Assembly: GCA_031547595.1 (NCBI GenBank)
Contig: JAVBRU010000092.1
Coordinates: forward strand, 1 to 26,159
Direction: 5' to 3'
DNA: 26,159 nucleotides
Origin: JAVBRU01 sp031547595
GTDB lineage: Bacteria > Bacillota > Clostridia > Christensenellales > Aristaeellaceae
Shown here: positions 1-8,752 of the stretch, piece by piece
Numbering within the stretch: position 1 is the first letter of the stretch
Layout of the letters: each line of letters starts with the position of its first letter
Position numbers and translations under genes: made by a program
Notes under the pieces: generated by a model
The model's input: the letters and a program-made list of their open reading frames with translations, nothing else
Told to the model about the DNA's origin: nothing
Databases searched by the model: none

Positions 1-981
1 GAGCTTTTGCTTCGCGCAGCGGACACCCGCCGCCGCGTGATCGCCGTGCCGGAGGAGCAGAGCACCGTGATTGAGGGCCTGCCTGTGCAGCGCACCTCCC
101 CCCATCAGGCGTATGTGACCATCATGTATGGCTGCAACAACAATTGCTCGTACTGCATCGTGCCCTACGTGCGCGGGCGGGAACGCTCCCGCGCGGCGGA
201 GGATATCCTTCGGGAAGTGGACGCGCTGCAAAAAAGCGGCGTGCAGGAGATCATGCTGCTGGGGCAAAATGTGAACTCGTATGGCAACGATATGGGTGAT
301 ATCAGCTTTGCTAAATTGCTGCACAGGGTTTCGCAAACAGGCATCCCGCGCATCCGGTTTATGACCTCGCACCCCAAGGATTTGTCGGACGAGCTGATTG
401 CCGAAATGGCGCAGAACAAAGCGATTTGCCGCCACTTCCACCTGCCGGTGCAGGCTGGCAACAATGGAATTCTACAGGCCATGAACCGCCGCTATACGCG
501 TGAAGAATACCTGGAGAAAGTGCGCAAGCTTCGCGCCGCCATGCCGGATATTGGCCTTACGACAGACCTGATTGTAGCCTTCCCCGGCGAAACGGAAAGC
601 CAGTTTCAGGACACCTTATCCCTTGCAGAGGAAGTGTGCTTTGACAGTGCCTTCACCTTCATCTACAGCCCGCGCACGGGCACCCGGGCGGCCGAAATGC
701 CCGGCCAGATCGCGCCCGATGTGGCCAGCGAGCGCATTGAGCGGCTGATCGCCCTGCAGGAGAAGTGCACCGAGAAGGTGTTTGCTTCCCTGATTGGCAG
801 CACCGAAAACGTGCTTGTCACCGGCCACGCGCGGCGGGACGGCGCCTACGTGACAGGCAAATCCGGCCGCAACATCAGCGTCAATTTCCCGGGAAATGCC
901 GCCGACATCGGCCGCATCCTCCCCGTCAAAATCACTTTTGCCAACAAAACCACCCTGCGTGGCCAAAAACAGGAGGATTAG
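1..981 (+). CDS. miaB: tRNA-2-methylthio-N6-dimethylallyladenosine synthase MiaB (5' truncated by window edge)
   Basis: The frame is open from base 1, so the gene begins upstream. 326 codons are visible, and the N-terminal methylthiotransferase cluster domain is mostly missing. MiaB is a radical SAM enzyme that methylthiolates C2 of i6A at position 37 of tRNAs reading UNN codons. The radical SAM CxxxCxxC motif is present in GCNNNCSYC, with cysteine codons at 133, 145 and 154. It is followed by the family-typical VPYVRGRERSR. The end of the protein (about 780-970) fits the RNA-binding TRAM domain, with VTGHARRDGAYVTGKSGRN. The next gene starts 3 bases after the stop, with GGAGG inside the miaB 3' end, so the two are one operon. 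Synteny with B. subtilis miaB-ymcA-cotE-mutS-mutL supports MiaB over its relatives MtaB and RimO. Confidence 0.95.
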   Translation, partial: ELLLRAADTRRRVIAVPEEQSTVIEGLPVQRTSPHQAYVTIMYGCNNNCSYCIVPYVRGRERSRAAEDILREVDALQKSGVQEIMLLGQNVNSYGNDMGDISFAKLLHRVSQTGIPRIRFMTSHPKDLSDELIAEMAQNKAICRHFHLPVQAGNNGILQAMNRRYTREEYLEKVRKLRAAMPDIGLTTDLIVAFPGETESQFQDTLSLAEEVCFDSAFTFIYSPRTGTRAAEMPGQIAPDVASERIERLIALQEKCTEKVFASLIGSTENVLVTGHARRDGAYVTGKSGRNISVNFPGNAADIGRILPVKITFANKTTLRGQKQED

Positions 982-984
982 AAC

Positions 985-1392
985 ATGAACACCACCGTAC
1001 TTGAAAAAGCGCGCGAACTTGCCGCTGCCCTCAGCACTTCGACAGAATTCATCAAAATGCGCGCGTGCGAGGACGCCGCAGCGCAGGATGAAGGCCTGGT
1101 CTCCTTGTATGCGCAGTATAGCGAAAAGCGCCAGCAGGTAGAAGAAATCACCATGAACGCCTCGCCCGATTACGAGCAGATGGGCGCGCTCAGCCGCGAG
1201 CTGGACGAAATCCAGGAAACCATCCACGCCATGCCGCTGGCCATTGCCATGCGCAGCGCGCGCGAGGATTTCTCCGCCATGATGCAGCAGGTGAATGCCG
1301 AACTGTCTCGTGTGCTCTCCCCTGAGGATGAGGGTTGCAGCGGCGATTGCGGCGGTTGCGGCGGCGGCTGTGGCTGCGGGCATCAGCACTGA
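985..1392 (+). CDS. YlbF/YmcA (Ric)-family protein with C-terminal cysteine-rich tail
   Basis: This is a 135-residue, mostly helical, charged protein of the YlbF/YmcA family. In B. subtilis, YlbF, YmcA and YaaT form the Ric complex. That complex carries Fe-S clusters, works with RNase Y, and promotes sporulation, competence and biofilm formation. The helical body covers about residues 1-112. The C-terminus is a cysteine-rich tail with Cys118, 122, 125, 129 and 131 (C-x3-C-x2-C-x3-C-x-C) followed by His133 and His135, which looks like a metal or Fe-S binding tail. The start is ATG 985 with AGGAGG about 8 bases upstream. Position directly after miaB and before mutS matches ymcA in B. subtilis. 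The Cys-rich end could equally suit YlbF, so no symbol is given. Confidence 0.85.
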   Translation: MNTTVLEKARELAAALSTSTEFIKMRACEDAAAQDEGLVSLYAQYSEKRQQVEEITMNASPDYEQMGALSRELDEIQETIHAMPLAIAMRSAREDFSAMMQQVNAELSRVLSPEDEGCSGDCGGCGGGCGCGHQH

Positions 1393-1427
1393 TTCAACTT
1401 AATTAGTACAAAAGGAGCATCACGCCC

Positions 1428-4022
1428 ATGGCCAGCCTTTCCCCCATGATGCAGCAATACATGAACATCAAAGCACAAAATCCCGGCGCGCTGTTGTTTT
1501 TCCGCGTGGGGGATTTTTATGAGATGTTTTTTGAGGACGCGCTGACCGGCGCGCGGGAACTGGAACTGACGCTGACGGGCAAGGAATGCGGGCTGGAAGA
1601 GCGCGCGCCCATGTGCGGCGTGCCCTACCATGCCATTGACAGCTACATCCCGCGCCTGGTGGAGAAGGGCTATCGCGTCGCGATTTGCGATCAGCTGAGC
1701 GACCCCACGGGCAAGGGCATTGTGGAGCGGGATGTGACGCGCATTGTAACGCCGGGCACCATTGTGGATCCGGCCGTCATCGGCGAAAAACGCAATAATT
1801 TCCTGGCCAGCGTGTGCGTGACGGGCAAGCGCGTGGGCATCGCCGCGTGCGATGTATCCACGGGCGAATTTACCGTGCAGCAAATCCCGCTGCAAGATGC
1901 TGCGCTGCGCTCCGCGCTGGCGGCTCTCTTGCCCAGCGAGATCATCACCAACGACCTAAGCAGCGTGCAAAGCGCCGCGCCCATCCCCTGCACCGCTTAT
2001 TCTGCCAGTGCTTATCAGGCGGGCAACGCCAAGGACGCGCTGCTGAAGCATTTTAATGTAGGCAATCTCAGTGCGCTGGGGCTGGATGCCTCGCTTTCTG
2101 TGGCGGCAGGCGCGGCGGGCGCGCTTCTTAAATACCTGAACGAAACGCAAAAGAACCCCTTGCAGCATATGACAGCGCTGCGCGTGATCGACGCCGGCGC
2201 AGCCATGCCGCTGGACAGCGCCACGAGACGCAATCTGGAGCTGACAGAATCCCTGCGCGGGCGCACGGCCAAAGGCTCGCTGCTGAGTATTTTGGACAGA
2301 ACCGTCACCGCCATGGGCGGGCGCATGCTGCGCGCGTGGGTTGAAAAGCCCTTGCTGCAGGAGAGCGCCATCCATGCGCGTCTCGATGCTGTGCAAGCGC
2401 TGTATGATGCGTCCGTGCTGTCCGAAGAGCTTCGCCAGGCGCTGCTGCAAGTATACGATATGGAGCGGCTGCTGGGTAAAATCTCCTATCGCACGCTGTC
2501 GCCTAGGGACTGCCTGTCCTTGCTGCGCTCGCTGCAGCAAGCACCGGTCACATTGCAATTGTTGTCCTCTTTGGAGGGAAGCGCCCTTCATGCCGTGCGC
2601 GCACTGATCGACCCTGTGCCGGAGCTTGCAGCTCTTCTGGACACAGCCATTTCGCCGGACGCGCCCTTATCTGTGGCCGACGGCGGCGTTATCCGCGAGG
2701 GGTACAACGCCGCGCTGGACGAATACCGCCGCGCCAGCACAAACGGCAAGAACTGGCTGTTGGAGCTCGAAGCACGGGAGCGCGAGGAGACGGGCATCAA
2801 AAACCTGCGCATCCAGTACAACCGCGTTTTTGGCTATTATATCGAGATCACCAAATCCAACTACGGCCTGGTGCCGCTGCGCTATCAGCGCCGCCAGACC
2901 CTCGCCAATGCCGAGCGCTTCACAACGGACGAGCTTCGCGACATCGAGGCCAAGCTGACCGGCGCACAGGAACTGTCCGTGAAGCTCGAAACCGCGCTGT
3001 TTGAGAGCATCCGCGATGAAATTGCCAAGCATATGCAACGGCTGCAAAGCACCGCAGCGGGCTTCAAGACGCTGGATGCGCTCTTGTCCTTCGCCAAAAT
3101 AGCGCGGGAAAACGGCTATACCCGCCCGGAGCTCACTTTGGATGGCACACTCCATATCATTGAAGGCCGCCATCCGGTGGTGGAGCATTCCCTGCCCGAT
3201 CAAGCCTTTGTGCCCAACGACACCGTGATGAACAATAACGACCAGCATATGCTGATCATCACCGGCCCCAACATGGCGGGCAAGAGCACCTACATGCGCC
3301 AGGTGGCGCTGATTGTGCTGATGGCGCACATGGGCAGCTTTGTGCCCGCCAAGCACGCCAGATTGCCGCTGGTGGACTGCGTGTATACCCGCATCGGCGC
3401 GTCGGATGATCTGGCCTCCGGCCAATCCACCTTCATGGTGGAGATGAGCGAGATGGCCTATATTCTGCGCAATGCCACGCAAAACTCTCTGGTGATCCTG
3501 GACGAAATTGGCCGGGGAACCAGCACCTTTGACGGCCTCAGCATCGCGTGGGCAACGGTGGAATACCTGTGCGACCCGCAAAAATCCGGCGCGAAAACGC
3601 TGTTCGCCACTCATTATCACGAGCTGTCCGAGCTCGAGGGGCATGTACCCGGCGTGGCCAACTACTGCGTAGCGGTGAAGGAGCATGGCGAAGAAGTGAT
3701 CTTCCTGCGCAAAATTGTGCGCGGCGGCGCGGACAAGAGCTTTGGCATCTATGTGGCGCGGCTGGCGGGCGTGCCAAACCCCGTGGTCGCCCGTGCGCAG
3801 CAGATCGAGGCGCGATTAGAGGTCAATCAATTCAATCAAAACAGCATCGGCCAGAATATCCTGACGGCCGGAAAGAATAAGCAAAAACAGCAGGTGGAGC
3901 TGCTCAGCTTTGCGCAGACGGAGTTTGTGGATCAGGTGCGCGCCCTGGACGTGCTGGCCATGACGCCGATGGACGCGCTCAACCAGCTGTTCCTGCTGCA
4001 CGAAAAAGCCCTGAAGCTGTGA
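1428..4022 (+). CDS. mutS: DNA mismatch repair protein MutS
   Basis: 864 residues, full length for MutS. The protein binds mismatches as a dimer and recruits MutL on ATP binding. The mismatch-wedging Phe-x-Glu motif is present in GDFYEMF (Phe30, Glu32). The connector, lever and clamp domains follow, with clamp sequence around VFGYYIEITKSN. The ABC-type ATPase has Walker A GPNMAGKST at about 613-621, then the family-typical STFMVEMSEMA, Walker B VILDEIGRGTSTFDG and the His of ATHYHEL. The C-terminal helical end is present. ATG 1428 is preceded by AAAGGAG about 10 bases upstream. It lies 35 bases after the YlbF/YmcA gene and 16 bases before mutL, in the same operon. Confidence 0.98.
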   Translation: MASLSPMMQQYMNIKAQNPGALLFFRVGDFYEMFFEDALTGARELELTLTGKECGLEERAPMCGVPYHAIDSYIPRLVEKGYRVAICDQLSDPTGKGIVERDVTRIVTPGTIVDPAVIGEKRNNFLASVCVTGKRVGIAACDVSTGEFTVQQIPLQDAALRSALAALLPSEIITNDLSSVQSAAPIPCTAYSASAYQAGNAKDALLKHFNVGNLSALGLDASLSVAAGAAGALLKYLNETQKNPLQHMTALRVIDAGAAMPLDSATRRNLELTESLRGRTAKGSLLSILDRTVTAMGGRMLRAWVEKPLLQESAIHARLDAVQALYDASVLSEELRQALLQVYDMERLLGKISYRTLSPRDCLSLLRSLQQAPVTLQLLSSLEGSALHAVRALIDPVPELAALLDTAISPDAPLSVADGGVIREGYNAALDEYRRASTNGKNWLLELEAREREETGIKNLRIQYNRVFGYYIEITKSNYGLVPLRYQRRQTLANAERFTTDELRDIEAKLTGAQELSVKLETALFESIRDEIAKHMQRLQSTAAGFKTLDALLSFAKIARENGYTRPELTLDGTLHIIEGRHPVVEHSLPDQAFVPNDTVMNNNDQHMLIITGPNMAGKSTYMRQVALIVLMAHMGSFVPAKHARLPLVDCVYTRIGASDDLASGQSTFMVEMSEMAYILRNATQNSLVILDEIGRGTSTFDGLSIAWATVEYLCDPQKSGAKTLFATHYHELSELEGHVPGVANYCVAVKEHGEEVIFLRKIVRGGADKSFGIYVARLAGVPNPVVARAQQIEARLEVNQFNQNSIGQNILTAGKNKQKQQVELLSFAQTEFVDQVRALDVLAMTPMDALNQLFLLHEKALKL

Positions 4023-4038
4023 TCCTGGAGGTGAAGGG

Positions 4039-5892
4039 ATGAACGCACCCAAAATTCAAGTATTGCCGCCCGATGTGGTGGGCCAGATTGCCGCGGGCGA
4101 GGTGGTAGAGCGCCCTGCTGCCGCCATTAAGGACCTGGTGGAAAACAGCCTGGACGCGGGCGCAACCTCCATCACCGTGGACATCAAAGAAGGCGGCCTT
4201 TCATCCTTCCGCGTGATTGACAACGGCAGCGGCATCAACCCTGCCGATATCCGCCTGGCCTTTGAGCGGCATGCCACCAGCAAAATCCGCACCGCTGAGG
4301 ATTTATACGGTGTCAAATCCCTGGGCTTTCGCGGGGAGGCGCTGTCCTCCATCGCGGCGGTTGCCAAGGTGACGTGCCTCACCCGCATGAAGGGGCAGGA
4401 CAGCGGATTATCCGTGCAGAACGACGGCGGCCAGATCACCGATATGCGGGACGCCGCCTGCCCGGAGGGCACCTCTTTTACGGTGAAAGACCTGTTCTTC
4501 AACGCGCCCGTGCGCCGCAAGTTCCTCAAAAAACCCGCCACGGAGACTGCCGCCGTCAGCGAATTGATGGCGCGGCTGATCCTCTCCCACCCTGAAATCT
4601 CCTTCCGGTATATGACGGATGGCAAGACGGTGTATTTCAGCGCGGGCGACGGCAAGGTGGACAGCGCGGTGATGAGCATTTATACCCTGGCCACGCTCAA
4701 GCAGTTGACCAAGGTTGAGGGCAACATGAACGGCATTTGCCTGAGCGGCCTTGTAGGCGTGGGCGATGCCGCGCGGGGTAACCGCAGCCACCAACATTTC
4801 TTCATCAACGGCCGCACCATGAAAAGCCCGCTGCTCACCGGCGCAGTCGAAAACGCCTGCCGCCAGCGCGTGACCATCGGGCGCTTTCCCTTGTGCGTGC
4901 TGTATCTCACTTTGCCCTATCAAAATGTGGACGTCAATGTGCACCCCAACAAATGGGATGTACGCTTCAGCGACGAGGCTGGCGTGAAAGCCGCCGTGGA
5001 AATGCTGGTGTTGGAAGCGCTGAATGCCCTATCGCCACAGCAAAGCGCACCGCAGTTGTTTGAGGACAAGCCCGCCGCGCCGCCTGCAGTGGTGGTGCAA
5101 AAAGCGCCGCCCCCTGTCGCGGAAGCCCCGGTTCCCGTTCACAATCCCCTGCAAAACCCGCTGCCGCCGGTGATCAAGCGCTCAGCCCCCACCAGCCTTC
5201 GCGAATCTCCGTTTTCCGTACCTGCGCCCCGGCCCGTGCCTGTCCCCAAAGTGGAAATACCGCCTCCGCCCGCCCCTGTGCAGGTGGAAGAAGTCCTGAT
5301 AGCGCGGCAGTTTGAATCCCCGAAGCCGCGTCTAATTGGCACTGCGTTTTTGACTTATGTGCTGGTGGAATGCGGCAATGATCTGTTTTTGTGCGACCAG
5401 CACGCCGTGCACGAGCGCATTTTGTACGAGAAGTTCATGCGCGAAATCGCCACCGCCCCGGCCTCGCAGGCCATGCTGATCCCCTGCGTGATGGAGCTAT
5501 CCCGTAGCGAGTATGAGGTGTATGAGCAAAACACCGATGCTTTGGTCAAGGCGGGATTCGACCTCGAACCCTTTGGCGGCAGCAGCGTGCAGCTGCGCGG
5601 CGTGCCTTTGATTTTGGGGCAACCCGAGGCAGAACGCTGCCTGCGGGACGCACTGGACGAGCTGAGCGAAAGCGGCACACTTGCCCAGGCCGACCGCGTA
5701 ACTCGCATTGTGCAAATGGCGTGCAAGCACGCGGTGAAGGGCGGCGAGCCGCTGCCAACCGATGCCTTGATGGAGCTGGTGCAAAAGGCAATGTCGGACA
5801 GCATCCTCCCCACCTGCCCGCACGGACGGCCGCTGATGATCCGCCTCACCCGGCAAGACCTTGAAAAGCGCTTTAAGCGCATCCAAAATTAA
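4039..5892 (+). CDS. mutL: DNA mismatch repair protein MutL (endonuclease type)
   Basis: 617 residues. The N-terminal GHKL ATPase (about 1-330) shows Glu35-Asn36 in VENSLDAGA, DNGSGI, and FRGEALSSI. A proline-rich linker spans about residues 345-420. The C-terminal dimerisation and endonuclease domain contains DQHAVHERILYE (Asp453-Glu464), which fits the metal-binding motif DQHA-x2-E-x4-E. It also has ACKHAVKGG and CPHGRP near residue 593, the other residue clusters of nicking MutL proteins. The cell is therefore expected to use strand-nicking MutL, as in organisms without MutH. GGAGG at 4027-4031 precedes ATG 4039. The stop codon TAA abuts the miaA start, so translation of the two is probably coupled. 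Confidence 0.98.
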   Translation: MNAPKIQVLPPDVVGQIAAGEVVERPAAAIKDLVENSLDAGATSITVDIKEGGLSSFRVIDNGSGINPADIRLAFERHATSKIRTAEDLYGVKSLGFRGEALSSIAAVAKVTCLTRMKGQDSGLSVQNDGGQITDMRDAACPEGTSFTVKDLFFNAPVRRKFLKKPATETAAVSELMARLILSHPEISFRYMTDGKTVYFSAGDGKVDSAVMSIYTLATLKQLTKVEGNMNGICLSGLVGVGDAARGNRSHQHFFINGRTMKSPLLTGAVENACRQRVTIGRFPLCVLYLTLPYQNVDVNVHPNKWDVRFSDEAGVKAAVEMLVLEALNALSPQQSAPQLFEDKPAAPPAVVVQKAPPPVAEAPVPVHNPLQNPLPPVIKRSAPTSLRESPFSVPAPRPVPVPKVEIPPPPAPVQVEEVLIARQFESPKPRLIGTAFLTYVLVECGNDLFLCDQHAVHERILYEKFMREIATAPASQAMLIPCVMELSRSEYEVYEQNTDALVKAGFDLEPFGGSSVQLRGVPLILGQPEAERCLRDALDELSESGTLAQADRVTRIVQMACKHAVKGGEPLPTDALMELVQKAMSDSILPTCPHGRPLMIRLTRQDLEKRFKRIQN

Positions 5893-6798
5893 ATGAAGAA
5901 AATGATTTATGGGCTGGTGGGTGCGACCGCCAGCGGCAAAACAGGCGCGTCCATTGCTCTTTGCCATGCGCTGCAGGGCGAAGTGGTGTGCATGGACAGC
6001 ATGCAGATTTATCGCGGCATGGACATCGGCACGGCCAAGCCCACGCTGGCAGAGCAGGACGGTATCCCCCACCACATGCTGGATGTGGCGGAGCCTACTG
6101 AGGCCTTCAGCGTCACGGAATACGCCCGCATGGCGCACGCGGCCATCCAAAGCATTCAAACCCCCGTGTTGGTGGGCGGCACCGGACTATATCTGCAGGC
6201 GCTGTCCCTCCCCTTGGATTTTGGTTTCACCAAGGGCGATGACACTGTGCGCGCGGTCTATCAAAAAATAGCGGACGAGCAGAGCAACGAAGCGCTGCAT
6301 GCGCTGCTGGACGCGCGCGACCCGCCCACCGCCGCGCGCCTGCACCCAAACGATGTGCGCCGCGTCATCCGCGCGCTGGAAGTGTACGACCTGACCGGCC
6401 GCCCCTTCTCTGCCCAGGTGATGCCAAGCAGCGAGGACGCGCCCTACGATTTCCGGCTTTTTGCGCTGGATATGCCGCGGGACATTCTCTATCAGCGCAT
6501 CGATCAAAGGGTGCTGACCATGCTGAAGGACGGGCTTTTAGACGAAGTGAAGGCGCTGCTGGACAATGGCGTGCCCGAAAACGCCCAGGCCATGCAAGGG
6601 CTTGGGTATAAAGAATTGGTTCCCGTGTTAAAGGGCGAAAGCACATTAAAGGATGCCACCGCCTATCTGCAGCAGCGCACCCGCAACTATGCCAAGCGGC
6701 AGCTGATCTGGTTTAGGCGGGACACGCGCATCATCTGGCTGCCATGGGATAGCAAGAATTTACTGGAACAAATGATTCTATCAGGAGAAAATCAATGA
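5893..6798 (+). CDS. miaA: tRNA dimethylallyltransferase MiaA
   Basis: 301 residues, usual length. MiaA transfers a dimethylallyl group to N6 of A37 in tRNA, giving the i6A that MiaB later methylthiolates. The P-loop GATASGKT lies at residues 10-17. The family signatures MDSMQIYRGMDIGTAKP and GGTGLYLQAL are present, as are RVIRALEVY and the C-terminal QRTRNYAKRQLIWFRRD. ATG 5893 directly follows the mutL stop. No strong Shine-Dalgarno is seen, so it probably depends on translational coupling. Its own stop overlaps the next start as ATGA at 6795-6798. Many Firmicutes have hfq after miaA; here there is no room for it. Confidence 0.97.
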   Translation: MKKMIYGLVGATASGKTGASIALCHALQGEVVCMDSMQIYRGMDIGTAKPTLAEQDGIPHHMLDVAEPTEAFSVTEYARMAHAAIQSIQTPVLVGGTGLYLQALSLPLDFGFTKGDDTVRAVYQKIADEQSNEALHALLDARDPPTAARLHPNDVRRVIRALEVYDLTGRPFSAQVMPSSEDAPYDFRLFALDMPRDILYQRIDQRVLTMLKDGLLDEVKALLDNGVPENAQAMQGLGYKELVPVLKGESTLKDATAYLQQRTRNYAKRQLIWFRRDTRIIWLPWDSKNLLEQMILSGENQ

Positions 6799-8051
6799 AA
6801 TCCATCATAATGAACGACATCCCTACACTGTTTTTGCAGGCCGAGCAGGATTGCCTCCCCCATTTTGCCGCATTAGAAGAAATGGAACTCAAAAACACCG
6901 CGCGTGTGCTTGACACCTTCAAGCAGCATGACATCGCTACCCGCCATTTTGCGCCCAGCACCGGCTATGGCTACGACGATGTGGGGCGCGACACCCTGGA
7001 GCGCGTGTTTGCCACACTGTTTGGTGCGGAGGCCGCCATCGTGCGCCCCCAGATCGCCAGCGGCACCCACGCGCTGTCGCTGTGCCTGTTTGGGCTGCTG
7101 CTGCCCGGCACACACCTCTTGGCCGCCACGGGCAAGCCCTACGACACCATGGACGAAGTGATCGGCCTGACGGGCAGCGGCATTGGATCGCTCAAAGAAA
7201 TGGGCGTCTCCTATTCGCATGTGGAGATGGGCAGCGATGGTCTGATCGACGTGGAGGGTGTGATGAATGCTATCCGGGACAACACCCGCGTGGTGCTCAT
7301 CCAGCGCAGCCGCGGCTATGCCTGGCGCGCCACGCTGCGCCCGCAGGATATGCAGGCGCTGATTGCCGCCGTGCGCGAAAGACGCCCCGACATCTTTGTA
7401 ATGGTAGACAATTGTTATGGCGAGTTCATTTGCGAAAACGAGCCCACGCATTACGGCGCGGATGTCGCAGTGGGCAGCCTGATCAAAAACCCCGGCGGCG
7501 GCATTGCGCCTACCGGCGGCTACCTGTGCGGCACGCAACGCGCCATTGAGCGGATCGAAGCACGCCTCACCGCGCCAGGCATTGGTCGCGAGGTGGGCAG
7601 CTACGCCGCATCCTATCAGCCCTTCTATCAGGGGCTTTTTATGGCACCCCACACCGTCACCCAGGCGCTCAAGACCGCCATCCTCGCCTCCCGCGTGTTT
7701 GAAATCCTCGGCTTTAACACCACGCCCGCGTCTGACGCGCCCCGTGCGGACATCATCCAGGCCATTGAAATGCAAACGCCGGAGCGCCTGATCGCCTTTT
7801 GCCAGGGCATCCAGGCCGCGTCCCCGGTAGACAGCACCGCTGTGCCGGAGCCTTGGGCAATGCCAGGCTACACCGATGAGGTGATCATGGCGGCGGGCAC
7901 CTTTGTGGCCGGGGCATCCATCGAATTATCTGCCGACGCGCCCATGCGCGCGCCCTACACCGCCTACCTGCAAGGTGGGCTGACCTACGCGCACGGCAAG
8001 CTGGCGCTGCAGCAAGCGCTCAAAACCATGATCGAACGCAACACGCTATAA
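6795..8051 (+). CDS. Aluminium-resistance-type (YnbB-like) PLP-dependent enzyme, cystathionine lyase-like fold
   Basis: 418 residues. It resembles the family annotated as methionine gamma-lyase-like or cystathionine beta-lyase involved in aluminium resistance (B. subtilis YnbB). This is a fold-type I PLP enzyme of uncertain substrate. Recognisable stretches are GYGYDDVGRDTLERVFA, RPQIASGTHALSLCLFG and the phosphate-binding region around ATGKPYDTMDEVIG. VDNCYGEF should hold the PLP-ring aspartate. The Schiff-base lysine should be Lys231 in SLIKNPGGGIAPTGGY. The start overlaps the miaA stop as ATGA, with AGGAGAA just upstream inside miaA. In other Firmicutes this gene also lies near miaA and hfq. 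Family assignment is firm; the reaction is not known from sequence. Confidence 0.9.
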   Translation: MKSIIMNDIPTLFLQAEQDCLPHFAALEEMELKNTARVLDTFKQHDIATRHFAPSTGYGYDDVGRDTLERVFATLFGAEAAIVRPQIASGTHALSLCLFGLLLPGTHLLAATGKPYDTMDEVIGLTGSGIGSLKEMGVSYSHVEMGSDGLIDVEGVMNAIRDNTRVVLIQRSRGYAWRATLRPQDMQALIAAVRERRPDIFVMVDNCYGEFICENEPTHYGADVAVGSLIKNPGGGIAPTGGYLCGTQRAIERIEARLTAPGIGREVGSYAASYQPFYQGLFMAPHTVTQALKTAILASRVFEILGFNTTPASDAPRADIIQAIEMQTPERLIAFCQGIQAASPVDSTAVPEPWAMPGYTDEVIMAAGTFVAGASIELSADAPMRAPYTAYLQGGLTYAHGKLALQQALKTMIERNTL

Positions 8052-8052
8052 G

Positions 8053-8081
8053 ACATGAAACACCTCCTTGCTTCATACAGT
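8053..8081 (+). promoter_or_regulatory. Candidate sigma-E-type promoter for spoIVFA-spoIVFB
   Basis: CATACAGT at 8074-8081 matches the known sigma-E -10 consensus CATACAnT completely, and also fits the sigma-K -10 CATAnnnTA. The best -35 at the right distance is ACATGAA (8053-8059), a poor match. The B. subtilis spoIVF operon is read by sigma-E, which suits this site. Transcription would begin near 8088, inside the hairpin loop, and would leave out the 5' arm. Confidence 0.45.
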
Positions 8082-8105
8082 AGTTTGAAACGAGGAGGTG
8101 TTTTT
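8058..8105 (+). terminator. Hairpin ending the miaB-ynbB-like operon; its 3' arm contains the spoIVFA ribosome binding site
   Basis: AAACACCTCCT (8058-8068) and AGGAGGTGTTT (8093-8103) pair perfectly over 11 bp with a 24-base loop. The arm is followed by T-rich sequence to 8105 and then CTTTG. It starts 6 bases after the upstream stop codon. The 3' arm is at the same time the GGAGGTG that precedes the spoIVFA start. A transcript reading in from upstream should therefore either stop here or hide that site. The loop is long for a standard intrinsic terminator, so termination strength is uncertain. Confidence 0.65.
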
Positions 8106-8107
8106 CT

Positions 8108-8752
8108 TTGTATAAAAAGCTGCCCTCTGCCCCTGACGAGCCTGCGCCTCAGCTGAAATACCTGCCCCCTGCCAAGCCCAGGCGCTCCCTGGCCGACAGC
8201 CTGACGCGCAACATCGCGCTGGCCAGCATGCTGCTATTGTGCGTGGTGGCAGTGCGAAGCGCGCAGCTTCCATCGGGCAAAACGGTGCTCAGTGCCGTGC
8301 AAGAGATGGTATCCACCGAGTGGGACGAGCGGCTGGGCAAGATTTCGTTTGTCAGCACTTTGCTGCCGGACGCCGTATCAGTGTTTTTTAACACCGCACC
8401 CAAGGCCACACTCAGCACGCCGTGCATGGGCACGCTTTCACACGCCTGGACGAAAAGCGAGCCCTACCTTGGCTATACCGCGCAGTCCGCGCAAGTATTT
8501 GCCGTGGCGGCAGGCGAGGTGATGAGCATTGCCCATGGAAACGACGACGAGCGCATTGTGCGCATCCGTCACGAGGATGGCCTCGAAACCATCTATTATA
8601 ACCTGCAATCTCTGGCCGTTGCAGAGGGCGATAGCGTGAGCACCTCCACTTTGATCGGCCAGGCACTGGCAGACGCGCAGGTGGTGATTGAGGTGCGGCG
8701 CGGCGGCGTGGCCATCGACCCCACTGCCCTGATGGCGGAGCGGCAGCCGTGA
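8108..8752 (+). CDS. spoIVFA: SpoIVFA-like regulator of pro-sigma-K processing (inactive M23 domain)
   Basis: 214 residues, shorter than B. subtilis SpoIVFA (264). The start is TTG 8108 with an ideal GGAGGTG 7 bases upstream. The protein has a proline-rich cytoplasmic N-terminus (about 1-30), one membrane segment (about 32-50), and an outer domain. The C-terminal part (about 115-205) resembles a LytM/M23 peptidase: it has VFAVAAGEVMSIAHGND, an IYYNLQSL strand and VVIEVRRGG. The zinc-binding His and Asp residues of active M23 enzymes are absent, so it should be non-catalytic. In B. subtilis SpoIVFA holds SpoIVFB inactive in the outer forespore membrane until SpoIVB signals. The stop overlaps the start of the site-2 protease gene as GTGA, and that pairing is the main reason for the name. 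Confidence 0.82.
   Translation: MYKKLPSAPDEPAPQLKYLPPAKPRRSLADSLTRNIALASMLLLCVVAVRSAQLPSGKTVLSAVQEMVSTEWDERLGKISFVSTLLPDAVSVFFNTAPKATLSTPCMGTLSHAWTKSEPYLGYTAQSAQVFAVAAGEVMSIAHGNDDERIVRIRHEDGLETIYYNLQSLAVAEGDSVSTSTLIGQALADAQVVIEVRRGGVAIDPTALMAERQP

Noticed and set aside
2667..3686. 339-codon minus-strand frame opposite mutS
   Set aside because: It is antisense to the MutS ATPase, has no ribosome site of note, and is His/Gln/Gly-rich shadow composition.
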